From Chitinophaga pinensis (lineage in GTDB: Bacteria; Bacteroidota; Bacteroidia; UBA4408), in assembly GCA_945861665.1 (NCBI GenBank), contig CAMAVS010000006.1:62001-126000 (forward strand): a stretch of 64,000 nt of DNA, read 5' to 3'. The notes under the pieces were generated by a model that made no database searches, was not told the origin of the DNA, and was given only the letters and a program-made list of their open reading frames with translations. Both the position numbers and the translations under genes were made by a program. Below, one piece after another: positions 31,250 through 40,546 of the stretch. Position 1 is the stretch's first letter. Each line of letters starts with the position of its first letter.

Positions 31250-33922
31250 ATAAAAAAAATAATTTTATTTACTATCGCATTTTCATTAATGGCGATACTG
31301 AAAACGAATGCTCAATCTTCAACTGCTGGAATAGGAGGAAACAATTATGGCGCTGCAAAATATCTTGGGTATGTAACTGGTTTCCCAGGCAATTTAGATT
31401 TTCACACCGCTAATGCAGGTGGAGCGCCCTTAATGCGCTTGCAAAACTCCAATGGCTTTTTAGGAATTGGTTTAACATCACCTGGTTATCGTTTAGATGT
31501 GCAGGATAACATCAATATAAATCCAAACTCCGGTGTGGCCTACTACCGTATAGGAGGCAACTCTGTTTTGCACGTGTTTGGCACATTGAATACCTGTGTA
31601 GGCGAAAACAATGGTCTTGGATTAAGTACAGGTACATCAAATTCCTTTTTGGGCAACTCGGCTGGTACATCCAATACATCCGGCAGCCAGAATGTTTTTC
31701 TGGGTATGTCGGCAGGCAGCGCAAACATAAGCAATGATGACAATACTTTTGTAGGTACATATGCCGGTCAAAATAGTACTGCCAATGAAAATACTTTTAT
31801 AGGTTCCTATGCAGGCTCTACAAACACAACAGGGAGTAACAATACTTTTACTGGTTTTAAGTCTGGTTGGGTAAATACCACAGGTTACCGCAATTCATTT
31901 TTGGGTAACCAAACAGGTTATTCAAATACTACAGGTCGTCAAAACACCTTTACCGGTTACCAAGCTGGTTATACAAATACAAGTGGAGTTCAAAACACCT
32001 TTACTGGTGATAAATCCGGAGAGCTTAATACTACCGGTAGCTACAATTCATTTTATGGAGACCTATCGGGAAATACAAATACAACCGGGCAACAAAATTC
32101 TTTTGTAGGTCACCACGCAGGTGCAAACAACACAACAGGTTCTTACAATTGTTATATGGGATCCCATACTGCATTTGCAGGAGTTAACAGCACAGGTTGG
32201 CGCAATAACTATATTGGAGCGGAAGCAGGTCCACAAGAAAGAACCGGTAATGATAATCAGTTTATGGGATTTAGGGCAGGTTGGAACAATATAGCTGGCA
32301 GTAGAAATGTATTGATTGGAACAAAAAGTGGTGATACCTTAACCGATGATGATAACGTTTTTATTGGATACAGATCGGGCTTTTACCAGATAACAGGTAA
32401 TTATAACACTTACATTGGTACAAATTGTGCCGATAATAGCAACGTAACAGGATTTACAAATGCGGCTGCCTTTGGTTACAATGCAGTACCCCGCAACAGT
32501 AACCATATGATATTGGGCGATAACAATGTAAATGTTGGTATCGGTTTATCAAATGATGCAACCGGTCCGCGCGATAAATTAGAGATAAAAGGCGCTGCAG
32601 GAACATCCGGTTTACAGTTTACACAAATTAATGCCGGAACTACGCCTACTGCCAATCCGGGAGCAGGGGTACTTGCATTAGATGCCAATGGAAAAGTGAT
32701 TTATGTGCCCGATGTTGCTTCTTCAGGAGCAATCCAAACGTGTAGCACCAATCTTCCAATTGCCAACGACTTGGAAATTGATATGGGTACTACGAGTACT
32801 AAAAATTTTATTTTTAGGGATTACAATTCTAATGCAACCAGTAAAGTAGGAATTGGAATTAACAGTTGCAGTCCATCGGCTAAGTTACACGTATACCAAC
32901 AATCGGGTGCTACAAACACCATTGGTACATTGCTTGAAAACAATGATGCAGCAACTTCATCGAATGATGTTATTGCACTAAAAGTATTGGAATCAGCAAC
33001 TTCCACTTCAGGAAGACGCATTGCAGGGTGGTTTGAAGTAGATAGGGCTGGTGTATGTACTACTCCTAAATTTTCCATTTATGTACCTGATTGCAGCGGA
33101 TACATTTCTTTAGGTTATTCAACGCCCACTGTGGCAGGAAGTAGTTTGCTAAGTGTTAATGGAGACATTACAGCTGCTGGTGTTATGTTTGCAACTGGGT
33201 TCACAGTAGTGTCTGACAACCGTTATAAGAAGAACATAATATCCATTAGAAAAGACAGTGCCTTAGCCAAAGTACGCGCATTAAATGGTGTTTATTATGA
33301 CTGGGATATTGTCAATAACCCTGGTCATAATTTTGAAGCCTCTCACCAAGTTGGATTTATAGCTCAACAAGTAGCATCAATATTGCCTGAAGCTGTCAGA
33401 ATAGATTCAAATGGGTATTATGGTGTAGAATATATGAAGATCATCCCATTGCTTACAAATGCAATAAACCAACTGGATTCTTTGAATACAGTTAAAGATG
33501 CCACCATTTCTAACCTGGAAAACAGACTTACTGCTTTGGAACAAATTGTGAATGGCTGCTGTAATATGAATGGTGGTGAAGGTGGAATGAGGAGTAACCC
33601 AAACAATAATAACTTCAGAGGCAATGTAACGCAAACTGAAATAGAATTGGTAAACACCAATACAATTATACTTAATCAAAATGTTCCAAATCCATTTGAA
33701 GAAAAAACTGTGATTGGTTACTATATACCAGAGAGTGTGAAAGAAGCACAAATATTATTTTACAATGAACTGGGTGTAGTGCTTAAAACAGTTGACATTA
33801 GAGAAAAAGGGAAAGGTCAAGTTACTGTGTATGCAAGTAACCTAAGCAGTGGTATTTATACCTATACACTTCTTGCTGATGGGAAAGTGATAGATACTAA
33901 AAAGATGGTATGCACTAAATAA
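31250..33922 (+). CDS. S74 tail-fibre-like adhesin with T9SS sorting domain
   Basis: The first ATG (31289) gives MAILKTNAQ, only the end of a signal peptide. Reading upstream in frame from the ATA at 31250 gives a complete one (KKIILFTIAFSL before it), but no ATG, GTG or TTG lies between there and the stop at 31235. The body has about a dozen 17-residue repeats of the type NTFTGYQAGYTNTSGVQ (about 31600-32300), a beta-solenoid pattern like trimeric adhesin heads. An S74 intramolecular chaperone domain follows (SDNRYKKNI, GFIAQQVASILPEAV) with the Ser/Lys+5 dyad intact, then a coiled coil and a T9SS domain ending KKMVCTK. It is probably a trimeric surface adhesin. Confidence 0.85.
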   Translation: MKKIILFTIAFSLMAILKTNAQSSTAGIGGNNYGAAKYLGYVTGFPGNLDFHTANAGGAPLMRLQNSNGFLGIGLTSPGYRLDVQDNININPNSGVAYYRIGGNSVLHVFGTLNTCVGENNGLGLSTGTSNSFLGNSAGTSNTSGSQNVFLGMSAGSANISNDDNTFVGTYAGQNSTANENTFIGSYAGSTNTTGSNNTFTGFKSGWVNTTGYRNSFLGNQTGYSNTTGRQNTFTGYQAGYTNTSGVQNTFTGDKSGELNTTGSYNSFYGDLSGNTNTTGQQNSFVGHHAGANNTTGSYNCYMGSHTAFAGVNSTGWRNNYIGAEAGPQERTGNDNQFMGFRAGWNNIAGSRNVLIGTKSGDTLTDDDNVFIGYRSGFYQITGNYNTYIGTNCADNSNVTGFTNAAAFGYNAVPRNSNHMILGDNNVNVGIGLSNDATGPRDKLEIKGAAGTSGLQFTQINAGTTPTANPGAGVLALDANGKVIYVPDVASSGAIQTCSTNLPIANDLEIDMGTTSTKNFIFRDYNSNATSKVGIGINSCSPSAKLHVYQQSGATNTIGTLLENNDAATSSNDVIALKVLESATSTSGRRIAGWFEVDRAGVCTTPKFSIYVPDCSGYISLGYSTPTVAGSSLLSVNGDITAAGVMFATGFTVVSDNRYKKNIISIRKDSALAKVRALNGVYYDWDIVNNPGHNFEASHQVGFIAQQVASILPEAVRIDSNGYYGVEYMKIIPLLTNAINQLDSLNTVKDATISNLENRLTALEQIVNGCCNMNGGEGGMRSNPNNNNFRGNVTQTEIELVNTNTIILNQNVPNPFEEKTVIGYYIPESVKEAQILFYNELGVVLKTVDIREKGKGQVTVYASNLSSGIYTYTLLADGKVIDTKKMVCTK
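31620..32300 (+). repeat. Tandem 51-base repeats coding for the adhesin solenoid
   Basis: Repeated 51-base units encode 17-residue turns with invariant Gly and Asn at fixed spacing (N-[ST]-F-x-G-x-x-[AST]-G-x-x-N-[TI]-[TS]-G). Units are diverged at the DNA level, so they are old repeats rather than recent expansions. Confidence 0.7.
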
Positions 33923-33949
33923 ATTTAATTAGACAATAATTTTGAATTT

Positions 33950-33985
33950 AAAGGAAGGTTAGAAAAATTCGAAGCCTTCCTTTTT
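33950..33985 (+). terminator. Hairpin terminator of the S74 adhesin gene
   Basis: AAAGGAAGG pairs with CCTTCCTTT around a 16-base loop and runs into T-rich sequence, 28 bases after the stop. It is a plausible intrinsic terminator. Confidence 0.65.
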
Positions 33986-34018
33986 ATTTTTTATCATTAC
34001 TTGAATGGTTAAAAAAAG

Positions 34019-34052
34019 ATTGCCACGGGCGAAAAGCCCTCGCAATGACGAT
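34019..34052. repeat. Interspersed palindromic element (TTGCCACGG...GCAATGACG type)
   Basis: The sequence folds as ATTGC/GCAAT plus GGGC/GCCC around the loop GAAAA and ends in AATGACGAT. From memory it resembles the widespread CGTCATTGCGAG...GTGGCAATC repeats seen between genes in many bacterial genomes. It sits between the convergent adhesin and M61 peptidase genes. It is GC-rich compared with its surroundings. Confidence 0.6.
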
Positions 34053-34057
34053 ATCAC

Positions 34058-35785
34058 TTAAAACCTCTTCTTACACCAAGAATAATAATTTGTTTTTTGT
34101 TCTTCAAAAGCCTCCGCAACTTTATGAATACTATATTGTTTGTAGTATAATTCTTTGTTATTTTCAACAAGCAGTGTGCTTTGTATTTTATCTTTTACAA
34201 CGGTTAATTGTATGCTTTTTTCGGCAGCAAAATAGTTGCACCATTCAGCCAAATTATTTATTACCTCAATTCCATTAATGGCTACTACTCTATCGCCTAC
34301 TGCCAAACCTGCTTTATCGGCAACAGAGTTAGGGTAAATAGCAATTACACCCGTTTGGTTATTTTGCTCCAGCACTTTAAAACCAAGATAGGAAGCATTG
34401 TACAAGAGTGTTGGTTTGATGGAGAGTGTAAGTCCAAGGTATGCCAGAGAAGATTTCAATAATTCTTCCAGCGATTTTGTACCGTAAACATAGGAAGCAA
34501 AAAAGTCTTTCCAACTATTGCCTGTAAGGCTTTCAATTATTTGTTGGTAATCGTTATCAGTATAACCTCTTCCTTGCTTCGCAAAATCGAAATATAAGCT
34601 TCGCATCACATCGTCAAGCGATTTTGCATTGTTTGTTTGTTTACGGATAGTAACATCTGTAATAAAGGCAAGCAAACAACCTTCAGTATAAATAGAAACT
34701 TTTCTGTTGGGAACACCCGGTGTGTAGCCGTCCAACCAAGTATCAAAGGAAGAATCGGCAACCGATAAATTAAAACGCCCGAAATTATCAAAGTGCTTTT
34801 GCAATTGCTCATTAAACGTATCGGCATATTCTTGCTCATTAAAAACTCCCGAACGGTACAATAAATAATCACCATAATAGGTGGTTAATCCTTCGCATAC
34901 ATAACCCAAGCGACTGTAATTTTCTTTGCTGAAATCGTAAGGATACATTTCGGCAGGACGAATGGATTTTATATTCCACACGTGAAAAAATTCGTGGCTG
35001 CTTACACCTAATAAATCGAGATAAGCATCACCTTTCATTATATTGTAAGATGGTCCGAGTGCAATAACAGTAGACGTTACGTGCTCCACACCGTGATGAA
35101 ATTTATAGGGCAGTACTTGAAATAGAAAATGGTATTCCGTTGTTGGAAATTCCTTCATCATCATAAACTGCTCGTTTACGAAAATAAAAAAGTCGCGAAT
35201 CAGCTTTGAAAAATCGGGCTTGCATTCACCTTGAAACCAAAGGTTCACTTCTACTCCATCCATCACAAATTTATTTCGCTTCAGTGTATCACTTGCTATG
35301 AAAGGTGTATCGGCAAGCTCATCAAAACTTTTAGTCTGAAAACTGTGCTCTGATATTTTTTTTGCACCAATAGCAAGTTTGTAATTTTCAGGCACATTCA
35401 ATTCAACAACACATTCTTCGTTCATCCTGTTGGGCACATACATAAAGCAATTAACAGGGTTTATGTACAATTGTGTGGTATCTAAATAGGATGAACCGGC
35501 ATTTAATTCGGCTGCATAATAGGTATACTTAATTATTATTTCGGCAGCTTTTGCTGTTTGTATACTCCACGAATCTTTGTTTATTTTTTTAAATACAAGT
35601 GCATTTCCCTTGCCATCAAAGGCTTCCCACTTCTGAATATTCTTTGCAAAATTACCTAGTTCGTATCGGCCGGGACGCCAAGCAGGTAAGTTAACTACTA
35701 CTTGTTCTTCAGTATTGTTTGATATTTTATATTCTATTGCAATAGAATGTCGGTGAGCATCATCGCAGGATACAGTGTATTTCAT
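34058..35785 (-). CDS. M61 glycyl-aminopeptidase-like protease with PDZ domain
   Basis: A 575-residue cytoplasmic protein of the M61 family. It has an N-terminal beta domain (YTVSCDDAHRHSIAIEYKI, LPAWRPGRYELGNFAKN), the zinc motif HEFFH in SSHEFFHVWNIKSIRP, and the downstream glutamate in CEGLTTYYGDYLLY. Near the C-terminus is a PDZ domain (VYPNSVADKAGLAVGDRV-like pattern, GDRVVAING). The family cleaves N-terminal glycine or alanine from peptides. There is no signal peptide. The gene follows carA by 17 bases on the same strand and is probably cotranscribed with it, though no functional link is known. Confidence 0.88.
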   Translation of the reverse strand: MKYTVSCDDAHRHSIAIEYKISNNTEEQVVVNLPAWRPGRYELGNFAKNIQKWEAFDGKGNALVFKKINKDSWSIQTAKAAEIIIKYTYYAAELNAGSSYLDTTQLYINPVNCFMYVPNRMNEECVVELNVPENYKLAIGAKKISEHSFQTKSFDELADTPFIASDTLKRNKFVMDGVEVNLWFQGECKPDFSKLIRDFFIFVNEQFMMMKEFPTTEYHFLFQVLPYKFHHGVEHVTSTVIALGPSYNIMKGDAYLDLLGVSSHEFFHVWNIKSIRPAEMYPYDFSKENYSRLGYVCEGLTTYYGDYLLYRSGVFNEQEYADTFNEQLQKHFDNFGRFNLSVADSSFDTWLDGYTPGVPNRKVSIYTEGCLLAFITDVTIRKQTNNAKSLDDVMRSLYFDFAKQGRGYTDNDYQQIIESLTGNSWKDFFASYVYGTKSLEELLKSSLAYLGLTLSIKPTLLYNASYLGFKVLEQNNQTGVIAIYPNSVADKAGLAVGDRVVAINGIEVINNLAEWCNYFAAEKSIQLTVVKDKIQSTLLVENNKELYYKQYSIHKVAEAFEEQKTNYYSWCKKRF

Positions 35786-35802
35786 AAAACAGAGGAATTT
35801 GT

Positions 35803-36936
35803 TTAGAGCGAATTTACTTTTACGTTCGCTTTTTTATATGTCTTAATCATACTAACAAAGTCATCGAACAAATAACGCGCATCCAATGGTCCCGGTGAAG
35901 CTTCAGGGTGGTATTGTACACAAAAAACAGGTTTGTCTTTTAAGCGCAAACCTTCAATGGTACCATCATTTAAGTTGATGTGTGTTACTTCAATGTTGGC
36001 ATTTAATTTTATTGCCTTTTCATCTACTGCAAAGCCGTGATTTTGCGATGTTATTTCGCATTTACCTGTAATGATATTCTTAACAGGGTGATTGATACCC
36101 CTATGTCCGTTGTGCATTTTATAGGTTGGTATTCCGCAAGTTTCAGCTATGATTTGATGTCCTAAGCAAATACCAAAAACAGGTTTACCGGAGTCCATAA
36201 GTTGCTTTACCGTTTCATTTACAAAAGGCATTGCTGATGGATCGCCCGGACCATTGGAAAGAAAATAACCATCGGGATTAAAACCTTTTAAATCACTGTA
36301 GGAAGCGTTATACGGAAATATTTTTACATAACAGCCTCGCTCAGCCATACAACGCAAAATATTTTTCTTTATGCCAAAGTCTAAAGCCGATACTTTGTGT
36401 TCAGCATCGGGATTACCTACAAAATAAGGTTCCTTGCAAGATACTTTTGAAGAAAGCTCAAGCCCTTCCATTGAAGGCACCTTTGCCAATTCCTTTTTCA
36501 ATTGTTCAATATCCAATATTTCGGATGATACAATGGCATTCATTGCACCTTTGCTGCGTATATGCCTCACAACAGAACGTGTATCCACATCGGATATACC
36601 CACCATATTTTGGCTTAGGAAATAATCATTTAAGGAGCCATCCCCTCTTTTACGTGAAAAGGTATCGCTAAAACTTTTGCAAATCAAACCGGAAATTTTC
36701 ATTCCTTCGCTTTCTACTTCATCTTTGTTCACACCATAATTACCAATGTGCGTGTTCGCCATTACCATTAATTGTCCGTAATAGGATGGGTCGGTAAATA
36801 TTTCCTGGTAGCCGGTCATACCTGTATTAAAACAAATTTCGCCTGTGGCTGTTCCTATTTTACCTACGGCCTTGCCATTAAAAACGGTTCCATCTTGCAA
36901 CAATAATACAGCGGGCTTTCTTTCAGTATATTTCAT
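35803..36936 (-). CDS. carA: Carbamoyl-phosphate synthase small (glutaminase) subunit
   Basis: The 377-residue amidotransferase subunit hydrolyses glutamine and passes ammonia to CarB for carbamoyl phosphate, the precursor of pyrimidines and arginine. The N-terminal CarA domain shows GEICFNTGMTGYQEIFTDPSY. The class I glutaminase domain has the nucleophile Cys in FGICLGHQI and the His/Glu pair in VQYHPEASPGP. Length and motifs are normal. carB is not in the window. The gene lies directly after the ribosomal-operon terminator, and its candidate promoter is inside that terminator's loop (36966-36973). Confidence 0.97.
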   Translation of the reverse strand: MKYTERKPAVLLLQDGTVFNGKAVGKIGTATGEICFNTGMTGYQEIFTDPSYYGQLMVMANTHIGNYGVNKDEVESEGMKISGLICKSFSDTFSRKRGDGSLNDYFLSQNMVGISDVDTRSVVRHIRSKGAMNAIVSSEILDIEQLKKELAKVPSMEGLELSSKVSCKEPYFVGNPDAEHKVSALDFGIKKNILRCMAERGCYVKIFPYNASYSDLKGFNPDGYFLSNGPGDPSAMPFVNETVKQLMDSGKPVFGICLGHQIIAETCGIPTYKMHNGHRGINHPVKNIITGKCEITSQNHGFAVDEKAIKLNANIEVTHINLNDGTIEGLRLKDKPVFCVQYHPEASPGPLDARYLFDDFVSMIKTYKKANVKVNSL

Positions 36937-36951
36937 TTATGTAGGTAAAAT

Positions 36952-36987
36952 AAAAAAGGATAAAGCAAAAATACTTTATCCTTTTTT
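36952..36987 (-). terminator. Strong terminator of the ribosomal supercluster
   Basis: On the minus strand AAAAAAGGATAAAG pairs perfectly with CTTTATCCTTTTTT over 14 bp around an 8-base loop, ending in T6, 27 bases after the rplQ stop. It is the clearest intrinsic terminator in the window. The 8-base loop reads TATTTTTG, a promoter -7 box. Confidence 0.88.
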
Positions 36988-36996
36988 AAAATTAAA
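36966..36996 (-). promoter_or_regulatory. Candidate carA promoter inside the terminator loop
   Basis: The minus strand has TTTA (36993-36996), 19 bases, then TATTTTTG (36966-36973), a good -33/-7 pair with one mismatch. The -7 box is exactly the terminator loop, and transcription would start within the descending arm, about 25 bases before the carA ATG at 36936. Confidence 0.55.
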
Positions 36997-37013
36997 CGTT
37001 GTTTAAAACTTTT

Positions 37014-37568
37014 TTATTCTTCAGTCTTATCATCATCTTTCTTTTTTGCCTTAGGTTTAGCTGAAGCTTTTAGCTTCGCTTCCTTTTTTGTTTTTGTTTC
37101 TTCGACAATAGTAGCATCGGCATCAGCAGGAGTTTCTTTTTTAGCACCTCTTGAACGTCTTGTAGCTTTTTTCTCTTCCGGTTTAGAAGCAACTTCCGAT
37201 GTTAAGAATTCGTTGTAATCAACCAATTCAATAAAACACATTTCGGCATTGTCACCTAAACGGTTACCAGTTTTTAAAATTCTTGTATATCCTCCGGGAC
37301 GCGTTGCAACCTTTACAGCTATATCTCTGAATAATTCAGCAACTGCCTCCTTTTGTTTCAAGTAACTAAACACTATCCTTCTGTTGTGCGTAGAATCGCT
37401 TTTTGATTTAGTAATCAAAGGCTCAACATAAGTACGCAACGATTTTGCTTTTGCAAGAGTAGTTGTGATTTTCTTATGCAATATCAATGAACAAGCCATA
37501 TTCGACAACATCGCTTTTCTGTGCGAAGTTGTTCTGCCTAAGTGATTGAATTTTTTTCCGTGTCTCAT
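37014..37568 (-). CDS. rplQ: 50S ribosomal protein L17 with charged C-terminal extension
   Basis: The first ~120 residues are canonical bL17 ([28 protein letters not shown]), which lies near the peptide exit tunnel. At 184 aa it is about 60 residues longer than the E. coli protein because of a Lys/Glu/Ala-rich tail after [10 protein letters not shown], a Bacteroidota-type extension likely to be disordered. It is the last gene of the ribosomal cluster, followed by a strong terminator. Confidence 0.97.
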   Translation of the reverse strand: MRHGKKFNHLGRTTSHRKAMLSNMACSLILHKKITTTLAKAKSLRTYVEPLITKSKSDSTHNRRIVFSYLKQKEAVAELFRDIAVKVATRPGGYTRILKTGNRLGDNAEMCFIELVDYNEFLTSEVASKPEEKKATRRSRGAKKETPADADATIVEETKTKKEAKLKASAKPKAKKKDDDKTEE

Positions 37569-37589
37569 TTTATTTTATTATTCAGTTGT

Positions 37590-37654
37590 TAGTTTTTAGT
37601 CTTTAGTGATTGGCATAAAAAGCCCACCTACTAACCACTAATAGCTAGAAACTA
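37590..37654. repeat. Imperfect palindrome between rpoA and rplQ
   Basis: A 19-base arm at 37590-37608 and its complement at 37636-37654 match at 15 of 19 positions (both arms share TAGTTT and TTAGTG), with a 27-base loop. It fills the rpoA-rplQ spacer almost completely and may be a decayed repeat element or an RNA processing site. Confidence 0.4.
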
Positions 37655-37655
37655 T

Positions 37656-38648
37656 TTAGTCTTTATCTAATTTATATTTTGCCAAATTCATTCCAAATGT
37701 TAAGCTTTTTGCATGAACAAGGTCCTCTAATTCAGTAAGTGATTTTTTACCGAAATTACGGAACTTCAATAGGTCGTTCTTATTAAAAGAAACCAATTCA
37801 GCCAATGTTTCAACATCTGCAGCTTTCAAGCAATTAAGTGCTCTTACAGAAAGGTCCATATCAGCTAATTTTGTCTTAAGCAATTGACGCATATGCAATG
37901 ATGTTTCATCAAACTCTTCGCTAGCTGCTTTTTCATCGCTATCCAATGTAATTTTCTCATCAGAAAACAACATAAAATGATGAATCAATATTTTAGCCGC
38001 TTCTTTCAACGCATCTTTAGGATGTATAGAACCATCGGTAACGATATCAAATATCAGTTTTTCGTAATCTGTTTTTTGTTCAACGCGATAATTTTCAACG
38101 CTATATTTTACGTTTTTAATTGGCGTATAAATTGCATCAATTGGAATAACACCAACTATTGCGCTGCTTGGCTTATTTTCTTCTGCAGAAACATATCCTC
38201 TACCTTTATCAATAGTTAAATCGATTTTTATTTTTGCAGATTGTTCTAAGTTACAAATCACTAACTCAGGATTTAGAACTTGAAAACCACTGGTTGCTTT
38301 ACCGATATCGCCTGCAGTAAACGTTGTTTTTCCGGTAACAGTAAGTGATAATCTTTCGTTGTGCATACCTTCAATTTGACGCTTAAAGCGAACTTGTTTA
38401 AGATTTAAGATTATCTCAGTTACATCTTCCACAACACCTTTTATGGTTGAAAATTCGTGATCAACACCTTCAATTTTAATTGTATTAATTGCATAACCTT
38501 CAAGAGAGGATAATAAAATTCTTCTCAAAGCGTTGCCTATGGTAATTCCATAACCCGGCTCTAAAGGACGGAACTCAAACTGACCTTCTTTTTCAGTAGA
38601 ATTTACCATTACAACCTTGTCTGGTTTTTGAAATGCTAGTATTGCCAT
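37656..38648 (-). CDS. rpoA: RNA polymerase alpha subunit
   Basis: The 330-residue alpha subunit dimerises to nucleate RNA polymerase assembly and contacts upstream promoter DNA. The N-terminal domain has [26 protein letters not shown] and the C-terminal domain the helix-hairpin-helix [22 protein letters not shown] pattern ([12 protein letters not shown]). Length and order are normal. It lies between rpsD and rplQ as in the standard alpha operon. Confidence 0.98.
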   Translation of the reverse strand: MAILAFQKPDKVVMVNSTEKEGQFEFRPLEPGYGITIGNALRRILLSSLEGYAINTIKIEGVDHEFSTIKGVVEDVTEIILNLKQVRFKRQIEGMHNERLSLTVTGKTTFTAGDIGKATSGFQVLNPELVICNLEQSAKIKIDLTIDKGRGYVSAEENKPSSAIVGVIPIDAIYTPIKNVKYSVENYRVEQKTDYEKLIFDIVTDGSIHPKDALKEAAKILIHHFMLFSDEKITLDSDEKAASEEFDETSLHMRQLLKTKLADMDLSVRALNCLKAADVETLAELVSFNKNDLLKFRNFGKKSLTELEDLVHAKSLTFGMNLAKYKLDKD

Positions 38649-38694
38649 TTTATATAATTTATTTAGTTAATTATTTACTTGTTACTCTATTCTA

Positions 38695-39300
38695 CTATCG
38701 TGAATACAATTCGACAATTAGTTGTTCTTTAATATTTTCTGGAACTTGAGAACGCTCAGGAGCTGAAATAAAAGATCCTGACATTGTATCATTATTCCAC
38801 TCTAACCAAGGAAAAGCATTGTAGTTACTTGAAAGTGAACGTGTAATTATTTCCAATGATTTTGATTTTTCACGAATTGCGATTTTGTCACCTGATTTTA
38901 AGTGATATGAAGGAACGTTTACTACTTTTCCGTTTACAGTAATGTGACGGTGAGAAACCAGCTGACGAGCACCACTGCGTTTAGGAGATATACCTAAACG
39001 ATACACTACATTGTCTAAACGAGACTCGATTAATTGAATTAATACTTCACCTGTAACACCGTGAGCACGAGAAGCCCTTTCGAAAGTATTAGCAAATTGT
39101 TTTTCTAAAATACCATATGTGTATTTTGCCTTTTGCTTTTCTTGCAATTGAACTGCATATTCCGATTGTTTCATTCTCTTCTTAGACAAACCGTGTTGTC
39201 CCGGAGGATAATTCTTCTTTTCTAGTACTTTGTCCGGTCCAAAGATTGGTTCTTTAAACTTTCTTGCAATTCTGGATTTTGGTCCTGTATATCTTGCCAT
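38695..39300 (-). CDS. rpsD: 30S ribosomal protein S4
   Basis: The 201-residue uS4 is a primary 16S rRNA binder and, in enterobacteria, the translational repressor of the alpha operon. The start [15 protein letters not shown] and the S4 RNA-binding domain ([24 protein letters not shown]) are intact. It lacks the N-terminal cysteines of zinc-binding S4 forms, so it is the C-minus type. Confidence 0.98.
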   Translation of the reverse strand: MARYTGPKSRIARKFKEPIFGPDKVLEKKNYPPGQHGLSKKRMKQSEYAVQLQEKQKAKYTYGILEKQFANTFERASRAHGVTGEVLIQLIESRLDNVVYRLGISPKRSGARQLVSHRHITVNGKVVNVPSYHLKSGDKIAIREKSKSLEIITRSLSSNYNAFPWLEWNNDTMSGSFISAPERSQVPENIKEQLIVELYSR

Positions 39301-39341
39301 TTTTTATAAATTATAATGTAATAAAATATTATTTTTAAAAA

Positions 39342-39752
39342 TTAAACACGTCTTCTTTTTGGTGGACGACAACCGTTGTGCGGCATTGGAGTAACATCAA
39401 CAATCTCTGTTACCTCAATTCCTGTAGTTGATAAAGAGCGAATTGAAGAATCACGTCCGGCACCAGGGCCTTTGATGTATACTTTTACTCTTCTTAGTCC
39501 TAAATCAAATGCTACCTTTCCACAATCAGCTGCTGCTAGTTGTGCTGCATAAGGCGTATTTTTTTTAGAGCCTTTGAATCCCATTTTACCAGCAGATGCC
39601 CAAGAAATAACATCGCCATTCATATTGGTTAATGAAATAATGATGTTGTTAAAAGATGCATTGATATGAGCTTCACCGATAGCCTCTACCTTTACTACTC
39701 TTTTTTTGGTTACTTTTGCTTTACCTGCTGGCGCTGTTGCTTGTTTTGCCAT
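39342..39752 (-). CDS. rpsK: 30S ribosomal protein S11
   Basis: The 136-residue uS11 of the 30S platform shows the conserved [31 protein letters not shown] and terminal [13 protein letters not shown]. It has a short Lys/Ala-rich N-terminal extension ([17 protein letters not shown]). Confidence 0.98.
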   Translation of the reverse strand: MAKQATAPAGKAKVTKKRVVKVEAIGEAHINASFNNIIISLTNMNGDVISWASAGKMGFKGSKKNTPYAAQLAAADCGKVAFDLGLRRVKVYIKGPGAGRDSSIRSLSTTGIEVTEIVDVTPMPHNGCRPPKRRRV

Positions 39753-39785
39753 TTTTATTTATTCAGTTTATATAATTTCTATTTA

Positions 39786-40160
39786 CTATTTAGTTGCAAT
39801 CTTTTTGTTTGCAACCGTTTTCTTTTTACCTTTTCTTGTACGGGCATTGTTTTTGGTTGTTTGACCGCGAACAGGCAAACCAACTCTATGTCTTATTCCT
39901 CTGTAAGAACCAATATCCATTAAACGTTTAATACTTAACTGAACCTCAGAACGCAAAGAACCTTCAACCTTCATTTCACTGATAATGTTCCGAATTTTAC
40001 CCAATTGATCATCGTTCCAATCTTGAACTTTAATATTAAAATCAATGTCAGCTTTCAACAATATTTTTTGAGCGGAACTTCTTCCAATACCGAAGATGTA
40101 GGTTAGACCTATTTCTCCTCTTTTGTTTTTTGGTATGTCAATACCTGCAATTCTTGCCAT
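39786..40160 (-). CDS. rpsM: 30S ribosomal protein S13
   Basis: The 124-residue uS13 of the 30S head contacts 5S rRNA/L5 and P-site tRNA. The start [14 protein letters not shown], the helix-two-turn-helix, and the terminal [17 protein letters not shown] are canonical. Confidence 0.98.
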   Translation of the reverse strand: MARIAGIDIPKNKRGEIGLTYIFGIGRSSAQKILLKADIDFNIKVQDWNDDQLGKIRNIISEMKVEGSLRSEVQLSIKRLMDIGSYRGIRHRVGLPVRGQTTKNNARTRKGKKKTVANKKIATK

Positions 40161-40191
40161 TTATTTTTATTTTTATTTTTACAGTAAATAA

Positions 40192-40308
40192 TTACCCTTG
40201 ACGTTGTTTAAACTTAGGGTTCTTTTTGTTTATTACATATAGCCGCCCTTTACGTCTTACAATTTTGCAATCAACACTTCTTTTTTTGATAGATGTTCTT
40301 ACTTTCAT
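40192..40308 (-). CDS. rpmJ: 50S ribosomal protein L36, zinc-less form
   Basis: This 38-residue gene is too short for most ORF scans but lies exactly where expected, between infA and rpsM. It reads [19 protein letters not shown], then [18 protein letters not shown]. Only one cysteine (Cys14) of the four-ligand zinc site of C-plus L36 remains, the usual Bacteroidota state. Confidence 0.95.
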   Translation of the reverse strand: MKVRTSIKKRSVDCKIVRRKGRLYVINKKNPKFKQRQG

Positions 40309-40316
40309 TTTACTTT

Positions 40317-40535
40317 TTATTTATATCTGAACGAAATTCTTCCTTTTGTTAAATCATATGGCGACATTTCAACTTTTACCTTATCGCCTGGTAATATTTT
40401 AATATAGTGCATTCTCATTTTTCCGGATATGTGCCCAACAATAACGTGACCATTTTCCAATTCAATTTTAAACATTGCATTGGACAAAGCCTCTAATATT
40501 GTTCCGTCTTGTTCAATTGACGATTGTTTTGGCAT
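40317..40535 (-). CDS. infA: Translation initiation factor IF-1
   Basis: A 72-residue OB-fold factor that occupies the ribosomal A site during initiation. The core [15 protein letters not shown]-like stretch ([15 protein letters not shown]), [16 protein letters not shown] and the end GRISFRYK are canonical. It lies 8 bases upstream of rpmJ. Confidence 0.97.
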   Translation of the reverse strand: MPKQSSIEQDGTILEALSNAMFKIELENGHVIVGHISGKMRMHYIKILPGDKVKVEMSPYDLTKGRISFRYK

Positions 40536-40546
40536 TTATCTTTCTT

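Noticed and set aside
33407-33751. Overlapping antisense frames in the S74 adhesin gene
   Set aside because: They are shadows of the S74 and T9SS coding sequence and show low-complexity aromatic composition.
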